Part shown: positions 1 to 7,746 of the stretch, one piece after another
How positions within the stretch are numbered: the stretch's first letter is position 1
Layout: each line of letters begins with the position of its first letter
Translations under genes and position numbers: made by a program
Notes under the pieces: generated by a model
Databases searched by the model: none
The model's input: the letters and a program-made list of their open reading frames with translations, nothing else
Told to the model about the DNA's origin: nothing
Origin: Alphaproteobacteria bacterium
GTDB taxonomy: Bacteria; Pseudomonadota; Alphaproteobacteria; Rhizobiales; Beijerinckiaceae
Length of the DNA: 64,000 nt
NCBI GenBank assembly: GCA_021325385.1
Contig: JAJPHH010000032.1
Location: forward strand, 1-64,000
Reading direction: 5' to 3'

Positions 1-103
1 CTACGCCGCGCCGGTGCAGATGATCGCCTATCACACCGCCGTGCTCATGGGCAAAGACGCCGACCAGCCGCGGAACCTCGCCAAGTCGGTCACCGTGGAG
101 TAG
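1..103 (+). CDS. glmS: Glutamine-fructose-6-phosphate aminotransferase, C-terminal fragment
   Basis: Only the last 33 codons are inside the window (frame starts at base 2). They read ...[18 protein letters not shown] and end in [12 protein letters not shown], the highly conserved C-terminal tail of GlmS, which closes over the isomerase active site. GlmS makes glucosamine-6-phosphate from fructose-6-phosphate and glutamine for peptidoglycan and lipopolysaccharide. Start and catalytic domains lie upstream of the window. The tail match is clear, but a paralogous SIS-domain isomerase with the same tail cannot be fully excluded. Confidence 0.82.
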   Translation, partial: YAAPVQMIAYHTAVLMGKDADQPRNLAKSVTVE

Positions 104-151
104 GGCGGCCGCGCTCCTTTTGGGCGCTTGCGCTTCGAATGCAGCCTCGTA

Positions 152-182
152 TTGCAAAACGCGTTACGGCGCCTTATAAGGC
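152..182 (+). promoter_or_regulatory. Promoter and palindromic operator of the toxin-antitoxin pair
   Basis: TTGCAA (152-157), 17 bp, then TATAAG (175-180) form a good sigma-70-like promoter. The -10 sits inside a perfect 12-bp palindrome, GCCTTATAAGGC (171-182). A Shine-Dalgarno TCGGAGG follows and the antitoxin ATG is at 198. Antitoxins of the ribbon-helix-helix DUF1778 family normally bind palindromes over their own promoter, so autoregulation here is an inference from position and symmetry. Confidence 0.5.
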
Positions 183-197
183 CTATCGGAGGCTCAT

Positions 198-503
198 ATG
201 CGTCGGACGGCTGCGCGAAAAAAAGAATATCCGCTTTCAATGCGATTGCCTGAGTCGGATATTGCGATCATCGATCGGGCCGCGTCGCTGCGCGGTCGCT
301 CGCGTACCGATTTCATGCGCGACGCAGCGGTGCGTGCAGCCGAAGACGTATTGATGGAGACCTTGCCGATCCGAATGAGTCGAGCTGGCTTCAAAGCTTT
401 CATGAAAGCGTTGTCCGAACCAGCCGCGCCTGTGCCGGAACTGGTTGAGCTCTTCGAGCGCGCGGCGCCATGGGAGACGGGCGGTTCGAAGCCGGGGAAT
501 TGA
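198..503 (+). CDS. DUF1778 (TacA-like) ribbon-helix-helix antitoxin
   Basis: The 101-aa protein has the DUF1778 pattern: an N-terminal ribbon-helix-helix (EYPLSMRLPESDIAIIDRAA, residues about 10-29, then GRSRTDFMRDAAVRAAEDVL) followed by a C-terminal segment expected to wrap the toxin. Family members bind DNA as dimers and neutralise a co-encoded GNAT toxin. The gene has a strong Shine-Dalgarno (TCGGAGG) and is followed 3 bp downstream by the acetyltransferase gene, the classical antitoxin-first order. Function is assigned from family pattern and gene order. Confidence 0.82.
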   Translation: MRRTAARKKEYPLSMRLPESDIAIIDRAASLRGRSRTDFMRDAAVRAAEDVLMETLPIRMSRAGFKAFMKALSEPAAPVPELVELFERAAPWETGGSKPGN

Positions 504-506
504 GGC

Positions 507-1004
507 TTGGCCATATCCGGCCCTGAGCCCTTGACCGCGGCGCACGACCTTGAAGGATTTTCTTGCGGCAAACCTTCGCTCGACCGGTGGCTCAAGACGC
601 GAGCGCTGTCCAATCAGGAGAAGGGCTTCACGGCCGTTCTCGTCGTCCACGAGGCGATGCGGGTCGTCGGCTATTACGGGCTTGCGCCGACGGCGATCGC
701 GCCAACCGTAATGCCGCGCTCCATTCGCACCGGGCAGCCGCCCGATCCAGTCCCGTGCCTGCTGCTCGGGCAGCTCGCGACGGATCAGAATTGGATTGGC
801 AAAGGCGTTGGTACGGGCCTGCTCAAACACGCGCTGCAACGCTGCGTCGCCGCGGCGAGCCTTATCGGCGGCCGAGCGCTGATCGTCACCGCGGTTGACC
901 TTGAAGCAGCGGCGTTCTGGCGGCGACGGGGCTTCGTTCCTTCGAAGGACGATCCGCTCGTCTTGTTCAGATCGATTGCGGACATTGCCGCATCGCTTCG
1001 GTGA
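507..1004 (+). CDS. GNAT-family toxin (TacT-like acetyltransferase)
   Basis: The 165-aa protein starts at a TTG three bases after the antitoxin stop and opens with the family signature (LTAAHDLEGFSCGKPSLDRW). It has the acetyl-CoA loop region QLATDQNWIGKGVGTGLL at about residues 91-108. Known relatives acetylate the amino acid on charged tRNAs and so stop translation. The residue normally given as the catalytic Tyr in FYxxxGF is Trp here (AAAFWRRRGF), so this copy may be weakened or altered. It is probably co-transcribed with the DUF1778 gene. Confidence 0.8.
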   Translation: MAISGPEPLTAAHDLEGFSCGKPSLDRWLKTRALSNQEKGFTAVLVVHEAMRVVGYYGLAPTAIAPTVMPRSIRTGQPPDPVPCLLLGQLATDQNWIGKGVGTGLLKHALQRCVAAASLIGGRALIVTAVDLEAAAFWRRRGFVPSKDDPLVLFRSIADIAASLR

Positions 1005-1029
1005 GCCGCCTTCTGCGCTTTGTCTCGCC

Positions 1030-2121
1030 TCACGCGTCCGGCAAGGCGTACACCGCGCAAGGCGACGCGATCCCGCGCAGCTCGTGCGCTCCGAGCGCGA
1101 TCAGCGGCGCCTCCGTCTCCGCGGCGAGCGCGCCCGACACAAGCACGGTCTTCTGCAGCGGCCGGCACAGACCCTCCAACCGGCTCACCAGATTGACGGC
1201 GGGGCCGATCGCGGTGAAATCGAGGCGGTCGGCGGCGCCGATATTGCCCCAGAGCATCTCGCCGAGATGCAAGGCGGCGCCGAAGGGCAGAGGCGGCAGG
1301 CCCTGCCGCTGTCGCTCCTTGTCGAGATGCGCCATGCCGAGGCGGGCGGCGGCGACGGCGCGCAACGCTGCGTCGCAAGCGCTGCGTGGCGCTCCGCCGG
1401 CGACCGGGAAGATCGCCAGCACGCCGTCGCCGATGAATTTCAGCACTTCTCCGCCAAAGGCGTGAACCGCGCCGGCGATGCGATCGAACCAAGCGTTGAG
1501 GGCGGCGATCACCAGGGCGGGCGGGTTGCTTTCGGAAAGCGCGGTGAAGCCGCGCAGATCGGCGTAGAGCAGGGCGGCTTGGATCGTCTCGCCGATATCG
1601 CGCCGCAACGGAGAAACCATCACCCGCGCCGCGCTGCGCCGGCCGAGATAGGCTTCGAGCGCCGCGCTCAATGTGGCCCGCGCCGCCAGCACGGCCAGCG
1701 GCGCCGCGGCGAAGCGCGCGGCTCGCCGCAGCTCGTCGACCTCCTCGGATGTGAACGGGCGCGGCCCGATCCAGCTCAGCGACGGGCCGTCGGGCCGAGG
1801 CCCGACACTGTCCTCATGCGCGCGGCCGGCGCCGATTCCAGCGAGCCAGCGTCGGCCGGAATCGTCGGATGAGCTCGCCTGGCGGGCGGCGAATCCGCCG
1901 GGCGCGAAGCCCAGAGCCTCGATGACCTCGCCGCTCTCCGCCCGCCACAGCCAGGCGCGTCGGGCGATGAGCGGGTGCGGAACGGCCAGCGTCAAGGCGC
2001 CGCCGGCGAGCGGCAAGCCGTCCGCTATCAGGTGGGCGCCGAGCTCCGCCAACAGCCTGTCGGCGCCCGGCGTCTCGCAAGCGGCGTCGACGAGCCAGGC
2101 GAGAGTCGAGGAGAGTCGCAT
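1030..2121 (-). CDS. Class III adenylate/guanylate cyclase
   Basis: The 363-aa protein has an N-terminal domain of about 170 residues with no motif I recognise and a C-terminal class III nucleotide cyclase domain. The cyclase part shows LLYADLRGFTALSE (first metal Asp), FGGEVLKFIGDGVLAIFP (second metal Asp in GDG), and IGPAVNLVSRLE. It should make cAMP or cGMP as a second messenger. I chose the ATG at 2121 over the GTG at 2157 because homology begins after it. No effector or receptor gene is adjacent, so the input signal is unknown. Confidence 0.82.
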   Translation of the reverse strand: MRLSSTLAWLVDAACETPGADRLLAELGAHLIADGLPLAGGALTLAVPHPLIARRAWLWRAESGEVIEALGFAPGGFAARQASSSDDSGRRWLAGIGAGRAHEDSVGPRPDGPSLSWIGPRPFTSEEVDELRRAARFAAAPLAVLAARATLSAALEAYLGRRSAARVMVSPLRRDIGETIQAALLYADLRGFTALSESNPPALVIAALNAWFDRIAGAVHAFGGEVLKFIGDGVLAIFPVAGGAPRSACDAALRAVAAARLGMAHLDKERQRQGLPPLPFGAALHLGEMLWGNIGAADRLDFTAIGPAVNLVSRLEGLCRPLQKTVLVSGALAAETEAPLIALGAHELRGIASPCAVYALPDA

Positions 2122-2221
2122 GGCGCGATCATGGCGTTGACGCGCCGCGCTTGTCACGGCCTATCCTTGCGACCACATGCCTTCGCGCCGACGCGGCCTA
2201 GGAACAGCCGTGGAGGCCTTG

Positions 2222-2668
2222 ATGACTGACCCGCTCGTCGTTCGACGCGAGATCCGGATCGCGGCCCCGGCGGCCACGGTTTTCGCCTTCCTGACCGATC
2301 CGGAAAAGATCGTGAGCTGGGTGGGCGCCGAGGCGACGACCGAGCCGCAGCCGGGCGGGCTTTACCTCGTCAAAGGCAATGGCGTCGCGCGCGGCGCGTT
2401 CCGCGAAGTCGTCCCGGTCCACCGCCTCGCCTACAGCTTCGGCTGGGAGGGCAGCGCAGAGGCGCCGCCAGGATCGAGCCTGGTCGAGATCGATCTCGTC
2501 GAGCAGGACGGCGGCACATTGCTGCGTTTGACCCATAGCGGTCTTCCGAACGCATCGCAGTGCGCCAATCACGATCGGGGTTGGGCGCATTACCTGGATC
2601 GACTGGCCATGGCGTCCGCGGGCCGAAATCCCGGCGTCGATCGCGGCGTTCCGGCCGAGGAGCGATAG
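2222..2668 (+). CDS. SRPBCC/AHSA1-family START-like protein
   Basis: The 148-aa protein begins VRREIRIAAPAATVFAFLTD and continues with KIVSWVGAEATTEPQPGG, the typical start of activator-of-Hsp90-ATPase-1-like SRPBCC proteins, which have a hydrophobic cavity for small ligands. The ATG at 2222 was chosen because the homology starts 6 residues later; upstream in-frame starts add only low-complexity Arg-rich sequence. Family members are found in detoxification or as partners of ArsR regulators; there is no such partner here, so the ligand is unknown. Confidence 0.75.
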   Translation: MTDPLVVRREIRIAAPAATVFAFLTDPEKIVSWVGAEATTEPQPGGLYLVKGNGVARGAFREVVPVHRLAYSFGWEGSAEAPPGSSLVEIDLVEQDGGTLLRLTHSGLPNASQCANHDRGWAHYLDRLAMASAGRNPGVDRGVPAEER

Positions 2669-2719
2669 CCGAACCGCGCAAGCGCGGCGCTCAACCCGCC
2701 GTCGGCGGCGCGCGTCGGC

Positions 2720-3625
2720 TCATTGCTCCGATCTCGGCCAGGGGAAGAGCACGGAATGGGCCGAGGCGACTTGGCTCGCCGGCCGTCCCAAGCGGTCGGC
2801 CGGCCAATCAGAGCGATTCTCATGCGCCGGATCGCGCTCCACAGCCTTGCGGTACATGTGCCAGGTGGCGTGGCCCAACACCGGCATGATGACGACGAGG
2901 CCGAGGAAAAGCGGCAGCGAGCCGATCAATAAGAGAACGGCGATGGTCAGACCCCAGAGCGTCATGGCGGCGGGATTGCGCAGCACAGTCTTGACGGAAG
3001 CGCTCACCGCCGCCGCCGCGCCGACATCGCGGTCCAGCAGCAGCGGAAAAGCGACGACGCTGATCGAAAAGGCGAGGACGGCGAAGCAAAAGCCGATGAA
3101 GCAGCCGATCAGGATCAACGCCCAGCCGCGGCCGGAGGAGAAGACGTCGCCTAAAAACGCCGTATAGGATGCGGGCGGGATCGGGCCGAAGAGAAGCCCA
3201 TAGAGAACCTGCGCGGCGGCGACCCACAGCGCGAAAATGCAGAAGAGAACAAAGCCAAGGGCGATGATCGACGGAATCGACGGCGAGCGGATCACTGCGA
3301 AAGCATGCCGCCAGGACGTATCGAGGCCGATCTCGCGTCGCCGGCTCATCTCGTAAAGGCCGATCGCCGCGAACGGCCCGACCAAAGCAAAACCCGAAGC
3401 GAGCGGAAACAGGAGCTGCAACAGGTTTTCCTGGGACGTCAGATAGGCGAGGACCATGCCGCAGATCGGATAGACCAGCGTCAGGAACACGATATGGGAC
3501 GGCATGGCGCGGAAATCGTCAAACCCCTTGATCAGCGCGTCCTTGATGTCGCTCGGCGCGACCTTGCGGATGACGGGAAGGTCGGAGCCCAAAGCTTGGC
3601 CGACATAGACGTGAAAATTCGTCAT
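2720..3625 (-). CDS. DUF2189 integral membrane protein
   Basis: The 301-aa protein has about six hydrophobic segments, beginning with the conserved block DDFRAMPSHIVFLTLVYPIC and ending with FLGLVVIMPVLGHATWHMYR, as in DUF2189 proteins of Alphaproteobacteria. The polar C-terminal tail of about 45 residues is likely cytoplasmic. The start at 3625 is supported by GGGAGG eight bases upstream. Function of the family is unknown; it lies alone, convergent with the SRPBCC gene. Confidence 0.78.
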   Translation of the reverse strand: MTNFHVYVGQALGSDLPVIRKVAPSDIKDALIKGFDDFRAMPSHIVFLTLVYPICGMVLAYLTSQENLLQLLFPLASGFALVGPFAAIGLYEMSRRREIGLDTSWRHAFAVIRSPSIPSIIALGFVLFCIFALWVAAAQVLYGLLFGPIPPASYTAFLGDVFSSGRGWALILIGCFIGFCFAVLAFSISVVAFPLLLDRDVGAAAAVSASVKTVLRNPAAMTLWGLTIAVLLLIGSLPLFLGLVVIMPVLGHATWHMYRKAVERDPAHENRSDWPADRLGRPASQVASAHSVLFPWPRSEQ

Positions 3626-3909
3626 GACCAATCCTCCCAGGCGTAACATTTCACTCCGCGAGAAAGCGGCGCCGGTTGAGGAAGGCGCGACGTCTCGCGG
3701 CGGCCTTGGCGTCGATCATGCTACGCCGCTCGGGCGGCTCTGTCATTCTGCGCCGCCAAAGCCGCACCCTCGTCTGACGAGGATTTGAACGCTCGCGCCG
3801 AGACGAAGGCCGGCCTCGGTTTCGCCAACAACTTCCGGCTCTGTCGAGCTTGGTGTAGTTTGGCGAGGCCGAGAGCGGGCGTCGGCAGGCTTGACGTCCG
3901 AGTGTGGTC

Positions 3910-4659
3910 ATGACCCTTGCGCCGAACAAAATCGTCGAAAACGAACCCGCAATATCGGCCCGCAGTTTGGGCGTTCGAGTGCGGACCTGGTTCTTCACCG
4001 GCCTTGTCATTTTCGGCCCGGTCGCGGTCACGCTTTACATCGCCTGGTGGGCGGCCGATACGGTCGACAACTGGGTCAGGCCTCTCGTTCCCGCGCGCTA
4101 CTGGCCAGATTCCTATCTGCCCGTCCATGTGCCGGGCTTCGGCGTTGTCATCGCCTTCATCGGTTTGACCCTGCTCGGCTTCTTGACCGCGAACATCGCC
4201 GGGCGGACGTTGGTCAGAATTAGCGAGCGGCTGCTGCAGCGCATGCCGCTCGTGCGCGGCCTCTATCGCAGCGTCAAGCAGATTTTCGAGACCGTCTTCA
4301 CCCAGGGCGGGAGTCACTTTCGCCGAGTCGGCCTGGTCGAATTTCCGAAAGGGTGCTGGTCGCTGGTGTTCATTTCGGCCGAGCCGGCGCAGGTGATCGC
4401 CGGGGCGCTCCCGGCTGGCGAGCACATTTCGGTGTTTTTGCCGTGCACGCCCAATCCGACCACCGGCTTCTACTTTTTCGCGCCGGTGGAGGACGTGATC
4501 GAATTGCCGATCACGCCGGAAGACGCGGCCAAGCTGATCATGTCGGCTGGCCTGATCCAGCCCGAGGGGCAGGCCAGGCTGACGGCGATGGCGAAGGCGG
4601 CGAAAGAGTCCCGCGCCGCGCCCCACGCCGTGGTGACGAGCGGCGTCGGCGGCGAATGA
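3910..4659 (+). CDS. DUF502 family membrane protein
   Basis: The 249-aa protein has two membrane segments (WFFTGLVIFGPVAVTLYIAW and VVIAFIGLTLLGFLTANI) followed by the conserved DUF502 motif PLVRGLYRSVKQIFETVF and a soluble domain with TPNPTTGFYFF. The family is widespread in bacteria and plants (LCV-like proteins) but has no firm biochemical role. A GTG two codons upstream (3904) is an alternative start. Its stop overlaps the next ATG by 4 bp (ATGA), so it is translationally coupled to the aldo/keto reductase. Confidence 0.85.
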   Translation: MTLAPNKIVENEPAISARSLGVRVRTWFFTGLVIFGPVAVTLYIAWWAADTVDNWVRPLVPARYWPDSYLPVHVPGFGVVIAFIGLTLLGFLTANIAGRTLVRISERLLQRMPLVRGLYRSVKQIFETVFTQGGSHFRRVGLVEFPKGCWSLVFISAEPAQVIAGALPAGEHISVFLPCTPNPTTGFYFFAPVEDVIELPITPEDAAKLIMSAGLIQPEGQARLTAMAKAAKESRAAPHAVVTSGVGGE

Positions 4660-5510
4660 CTGGCGAGACCGGTCCGCAAACGGCGCCGGAGGCGCATTCT
4701 CTCACGGCCAAACTCGCCAATGGCGTCGCCATGCCGCGCGTCGGGCTTGGCGTCTATCTCGTCCCGCCCGGCCGCAAGGCGCGCGAGGCGGTCGCCGCCG
4801 CGCTCAAGCTCGGCTATCGCCATATCGACACGGCGCGGCTCTACGGCAACGAAGCCGATGTCGGCCAGGCCCTACGCGATAGCGGGCTGCCGCGCGACGA
4901 GTTGTTCGTCACGACCAAGCTGTGGAACGCGGATCACGGCTTCGAGCGGACGCTCGCCGCCTTCGACGAAAGCCGCGCGGCGCTTGGTTTTGAGACGGTC
5001 GATCTTTTTCTCCTCCATTGGCCTGTGCCGCGGCTGCGGAAGGATTCGTGGCGCGCCTTGGAGCGGCTCTACGACGAAGGCCGCGTCCGCGCGATCGGCG
5101 TCAGCAACTTCATGGTCCGTCACTTGGAGGAGTTGCTCGCCGGCGCGCGCATTGCGCCGATGGTCAATCAGATCGAGGTCCACCCGTTCTTTCAACAACG
5201 CGAAGTGCGGGCGTGGTGCGCGAAGCATAATATCGCCGTCGCCGCCTATTCGCCGCTGGCCAAGGGCGACGTCGCGCGCGATCCGACAATCCGGAAGGTC
5301 GCCGTGGAAGCGGGCGCGACGCCGGCGCAGGTCGCATTGGCTTGGGGCCTTCATCACGATCTGATCGTCTTGCCGAAATCCGTGCGGCTGGAACGGCAGA
5401 GGGAAAACCTCGCCGCGACGAAGATACGGCTGACGCCAGCGCAGATCGCCACGCTGGACGGCCTCGACCGCGGCCAGGTGACGGATTGGGATCCGCGCGA
5501 GGCCCCCTGA
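4656..5510 (+). CDS. Aldo/keto reductase (2,5-diketo-gluconate reductase type)
   Basis: The 284-aa TIM-barrel NAD(P)H-dependent carbonyl reductase shows the family tetrad: Asp and Tyr in GYRHIDTARLYGNEADVG, Lys in FVTTKLWN, and His in FLLHWP. The cofactor end VLPKSVRLERQRENL is also present. It should reduce small aldehydes or ketones in the cytoplasm. The start is the ATG overlapping the DUF502 stop. Substrate cannot be told from sequence, and coupling to a DUF502 membrane protein gives no clear clue. Confidence 0.88.
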   Translation: MTGETGPQTAPEAHSLTAKLANGVAMPRVGLGVYLVPPGRKAREAVAAALKLGYRHIDTARLYGNEADVGQALRDSGLPRDELFVTTKLWNADHGFERTLAAFDESRAALGFETVDLFLLHWPVPRLRKDSWRALERLYDEGRVRAIGVSNFMVRHLEELLAGARIAPMVNQIEVHPFFQQREVRAWCAKHNIAVAAYSPLAKGDVARDPTIRKVAVEAGATPAQVALAWGLHHDLIVLPKSVRLERQRENLAATKIRLTPAQIATLDGLDRGQVTDWDPREAP

Positions 5511-5551
5511 ACAATCGCCCGGAGCGGCTTAAATTTCGACCAGGCGGATTG

Positions 5552-5695
5552 CTACAACCACTTCCGCCAGCTCGGCGGCAGCAGGTCCGTCGGATAAGGG
5601 ATGTCAGAACCCATTGCGCGCATCAGGATGGCGAAGCCCCAATAGAGGAGCAACAGCGCCGCTCCAAACGCCACGACGGTTATTCGGCCGCTCAT
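5552..5695 (-). CDS. 47-aa single-pass membrane protein (not in the ORF track)
   Basis: Reading the minus strand from 5695 gives a 47-codon ORF starting MSGRITVVAFGAALLLLYW, followed by GFAILMRAMG and a polar tail ending PPSWRKWL. One hydrophobic segment spans about residues 5-26. A Shine-Dalgarno GGAGGT lies 5 bases before the ATG, and an AT-rich promoter-like stretch lies just upstream. These features together support a real small inner-membrane protein. I do not recognise a family. Confidence 0.6.
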   Translation of the reverse strand: MSGRITVVAFGAALLLLYWGFAILMRAMGSDIPYPTDLLPPSWRKWL

Positions 5696-6014
5696 TGCGA
5701 CCTCCGCGTCCGCCCATCGTTAAACTTCAGCCCGATGGTAAATTGAAACTTATAAAGATCAATTTAATAGGTCAATAAATGACCGCGCAAAAGCTGGGGA
5801 CGCGGCGCCAAGCTTGGCCGAGGAAGGAGAGCGGCTTGCCGATGAACACAGCGCGGAGCCGGCGGCGCGCCGCATGAGCTAAACACCGGCTGATCCGATT
5901 TGATAAAGCTTGAATCGTCGGCGGAGGCGACGGCTAAGCGTAGCCGCGACAAGCTGTTGACGCAGCGCATAAGTCTCTCAATCTCCCCCTGTCGCATCGA
6001 CAAGGGCGTTGCGT
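5696..6014. other. Intergenic region with AT-rich promoter-like core
   Basis: Bases about 5735-5782 are markedly AT-rich for this genome. On the minus strand TTGACC, 15 bp, TATAAG could drive the 47-aa gene; on the plus strand TTGAAA, 16 bp, TAATAG could drive rightward transcription. A 31-codon plus-strand ORF from 5778 is Arg-rich and unconvincing. I see no RNA gene or long inverted repeat. Confidence 0.4.
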
Positions 6015-6248
6015 ATGTCGCGACTTATCCTGGAGGCCGAAAGAACGATCGCCGTCGCGCGTCGTTCGCGCAGCCGCGTGCTGAAGATTCTGGACGCGAT
6101 TGAAGACGCTCGGAGCTCGATCGCTCGCGCAGAAAAGCAAGGCGCGACCCATATCGTCCTTGCGCTGCCGTCGCTGACTTTACGCGAAGCCGTGATTGCG
6201 GGGGTCGCGCTCAATCTCAATCGCCGAGAGAGACGCGACTCGCGCTGA
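6015..6248 (+). CDS. Hypothetical 77-aa protein
   Basis: The ORF MSRLILEAERTIAVARRSRS... reads as mostly amphipathic helix with a hydrophobic C-terminal stretch (LREAVIAGVALNL). A TTG at 6009 would add two residues. No recognisable family, weak ribosome binding site. A hairpin CCGCCG-TTT-CGGCGG follows at 6283-6297 and could end the transcript. Kept because composition and length look coding, but the evidence is modest; it may be an unexpressed ORF. Confidence 0.4.
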   Translation: MSRLILEAERTIAVARRSRSRVLKILDAIEDARSSIARAEKQGATHIVLALPSLTLREAVIAGVALNLNRRERRDSR

Positions 6249-6513
6249 TCGGCCGCCGCACGTAAGCTTCCCTGTCGCGCAGCCGCCGTTTCGGCGGACT
6301 GTCAAACGCGAACACTCGTGCGAGCGAGCTTATTCGCTGGGCAGCGGCAATTCTTTATCGGCGCGATCCCGAGGAAAGTATCGATCGGCCGCTCTCGTCC
6401 GGCGAATAGAGGTCCGGGACAACGTGTTTATGCGCCTGCGGGAGATGACGCCGCCGGCGCGCTTGCGTGGAGAGAAATGCTCCCGCCGCGGCAAGCGCGA
6501 TCAGGGAGCATCG

Positions 6514-7698
6514 ATGATGAGCACGGTTGAACCTCTGCTCGACACGGTCGAAAGACGGTCGTTTCTCAAAACGCTCGGCGCAGCCGGCGCCGTACTCACT
6601 TCAGGCGCGCTTTCCGCGACCGCGTCTCGCGCCCAGGAGGAGAAAGAGGAGAATGGCGGCCTTTCGAGAGGCGACGCCGCGCTGCTGCGCTTCGCCGCCG
6701 CGGCCGAAATCATAGAAAGCGACATCTGGTTGCAATACGCCGAACTCGGCGGCGCTCAGGGCGCCGAGCTGCCCGCGCTGGCGGCGAAGCTCATCCCGAA
6801 TTATCCGCCGACGCCGACCGGCGGCAATCCCGCCTATATCAACGCTCTGCAGCAGCTCGATACGGATATGCCGCAATATATCAGCGACAATACCGAAGAC
6901 GAACTCTCGCACGAGGTCTTCCTCAACACGTATCTCGCGTTCAAAGGCAGCCAGGGCGTCAATCTGGACAAGTTCCGCACGCTGCCCAGCAGCCAAGCGA
7001 CCGGCGCGAACAAGAAGTTCGGCCGGCTGACGAATTTGACCCGCCTGAGCGTCGACACCTCATGGTGGACCCGCTACCGCAGTCGGGACAAAAATCCAGA
7101 TCTCGGCGACACATTTCTTCCCGCCATTCCGACGCTCATGCAAGGCAAACATACCGCTATTCCTCGCACCGACGGCGACGCCACGGCGGACAAGGGTAAT
7201 TTCATCCAAGCGGTGGCCAACACGGCGGGCTTTCACTTCGCCTGGATCGAGCAAGGCGGGACCAGCCTCTACGCGCAATTGGCGCAACGCGCCACCCATG
7301 TCGAAACGCTGCGCGTCTTGCTCAGCATCGGCGGTACGGAGATCTGTCACTTCCAGACCTGGCACGACAAGGCGGGCAACGCCGTGATCCTGGCCAATGT
7401 GATCGACCCGGTCACCAACGTATCGGTGATGTTTCCGGATCTGAATTCTGCGTCGCCTCCCCCTCCGCTCGTCCTGGAGGACTTGCAGACCAATCTCATC
7501 CTGCCGGAACCGACGGCGTTTCTGAGCCGGCAATTTCCGCCATGCTCCATCATTCGTCCAACCGAGACGAGGGGAGCGGCGATGGCGGCGGCCAAGGCGT
7601 TTATCGACGACGGGCTTTTTGACGGCCAGTCCGGAGAATTCTTCGAACTGTTGCAAGACTTGGCGTCGGATGCGGACGCCGCGCGGCGCGGCTTCTGA
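6514..7698 (+). CDS. Tat-exported ferritin-like domain protein
   Basis: The 394-aa protein starts with a twin-arginine signal (RRSFLKTLGAAGAVLTSGAL, residues 11-30, cleavage after about ASRA). A ferritin-like four-helix part follows, with helices such as AAEIIESDIWLQYAELGG and TEDELSHEVFLNTYLAF, and a late helix SIGGTEICHFQTWHDKAG, which carry Glu/His spaced like carboxylate-bridge metal ligands. It resembles the ferritin_2 (PF13668-type) family of exported proteins of unknown role. The ATG at 6514 was chosen for the signal peptide; the long upstream ORF extension is not coding-like. A strong hairpin follows at 7711. Confidence 0.78.
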   Translation: MMSTVEPLLDTVERRSFLKTLGAAGAVLTSGALSATASRAQEEKEENGGLSRGDAALLRFAAAAEIIESDIWLQYAELGGAQGAELPALAAKLIPNYPPTPTGGNPAYINALQQLDTDMPQYISDNTEDELSHEVFLNTYLAFKGSQGVNLDKFRTLPSSQATGANKKFGRLTNLTRLSVDTSWWTRYRSRDKNPDLGDTFLPAIPTLMQGKHTAIPRTDGDATADKGNFIQAVANTAGFHFAWIEQGGTSLYAQLAQRATHVETLRVLLSIGGTEICHFQTWHDKAGNAVILANVIDPVTNVSVMFPDLNSASPPPPLVLEDLQTNLILPEPTAFLSRQFPPCSIIRPTETRGAAMAAAKAFIDDGLFDGQSGEFFELLQDLASDADAARRGF

Positions 7699-7710
7699 CG
7701 CGACGCGCCT

Positions 7711-7738
7711 CGGCGGGTCTGAAGATTCGGACCCGCCG
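7711..7738. terminator. Hairpin between convergent genes (copy A)
   Basis: CGGCGGGTC pairs with GACCCGCCG around the loop TGAAGATTCG. It sits between the ferritin-like gene (+) and the helicase gene (-) and could stop transcription from both sides. There is no strong T-run. The sequence is closely related to the hairpin at 19556-19582, including its loop. Confidence 0.6.
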
Positions 7739-7746
7739 ATTGCGCT

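Noticed and set aside
3651-4031. 126-aa minus ORF upstream of the DUF2189 gene
   Set aside because: Mostly antisense to the DUF502 gene, Arg-rich, no ribosome binding site or family match.
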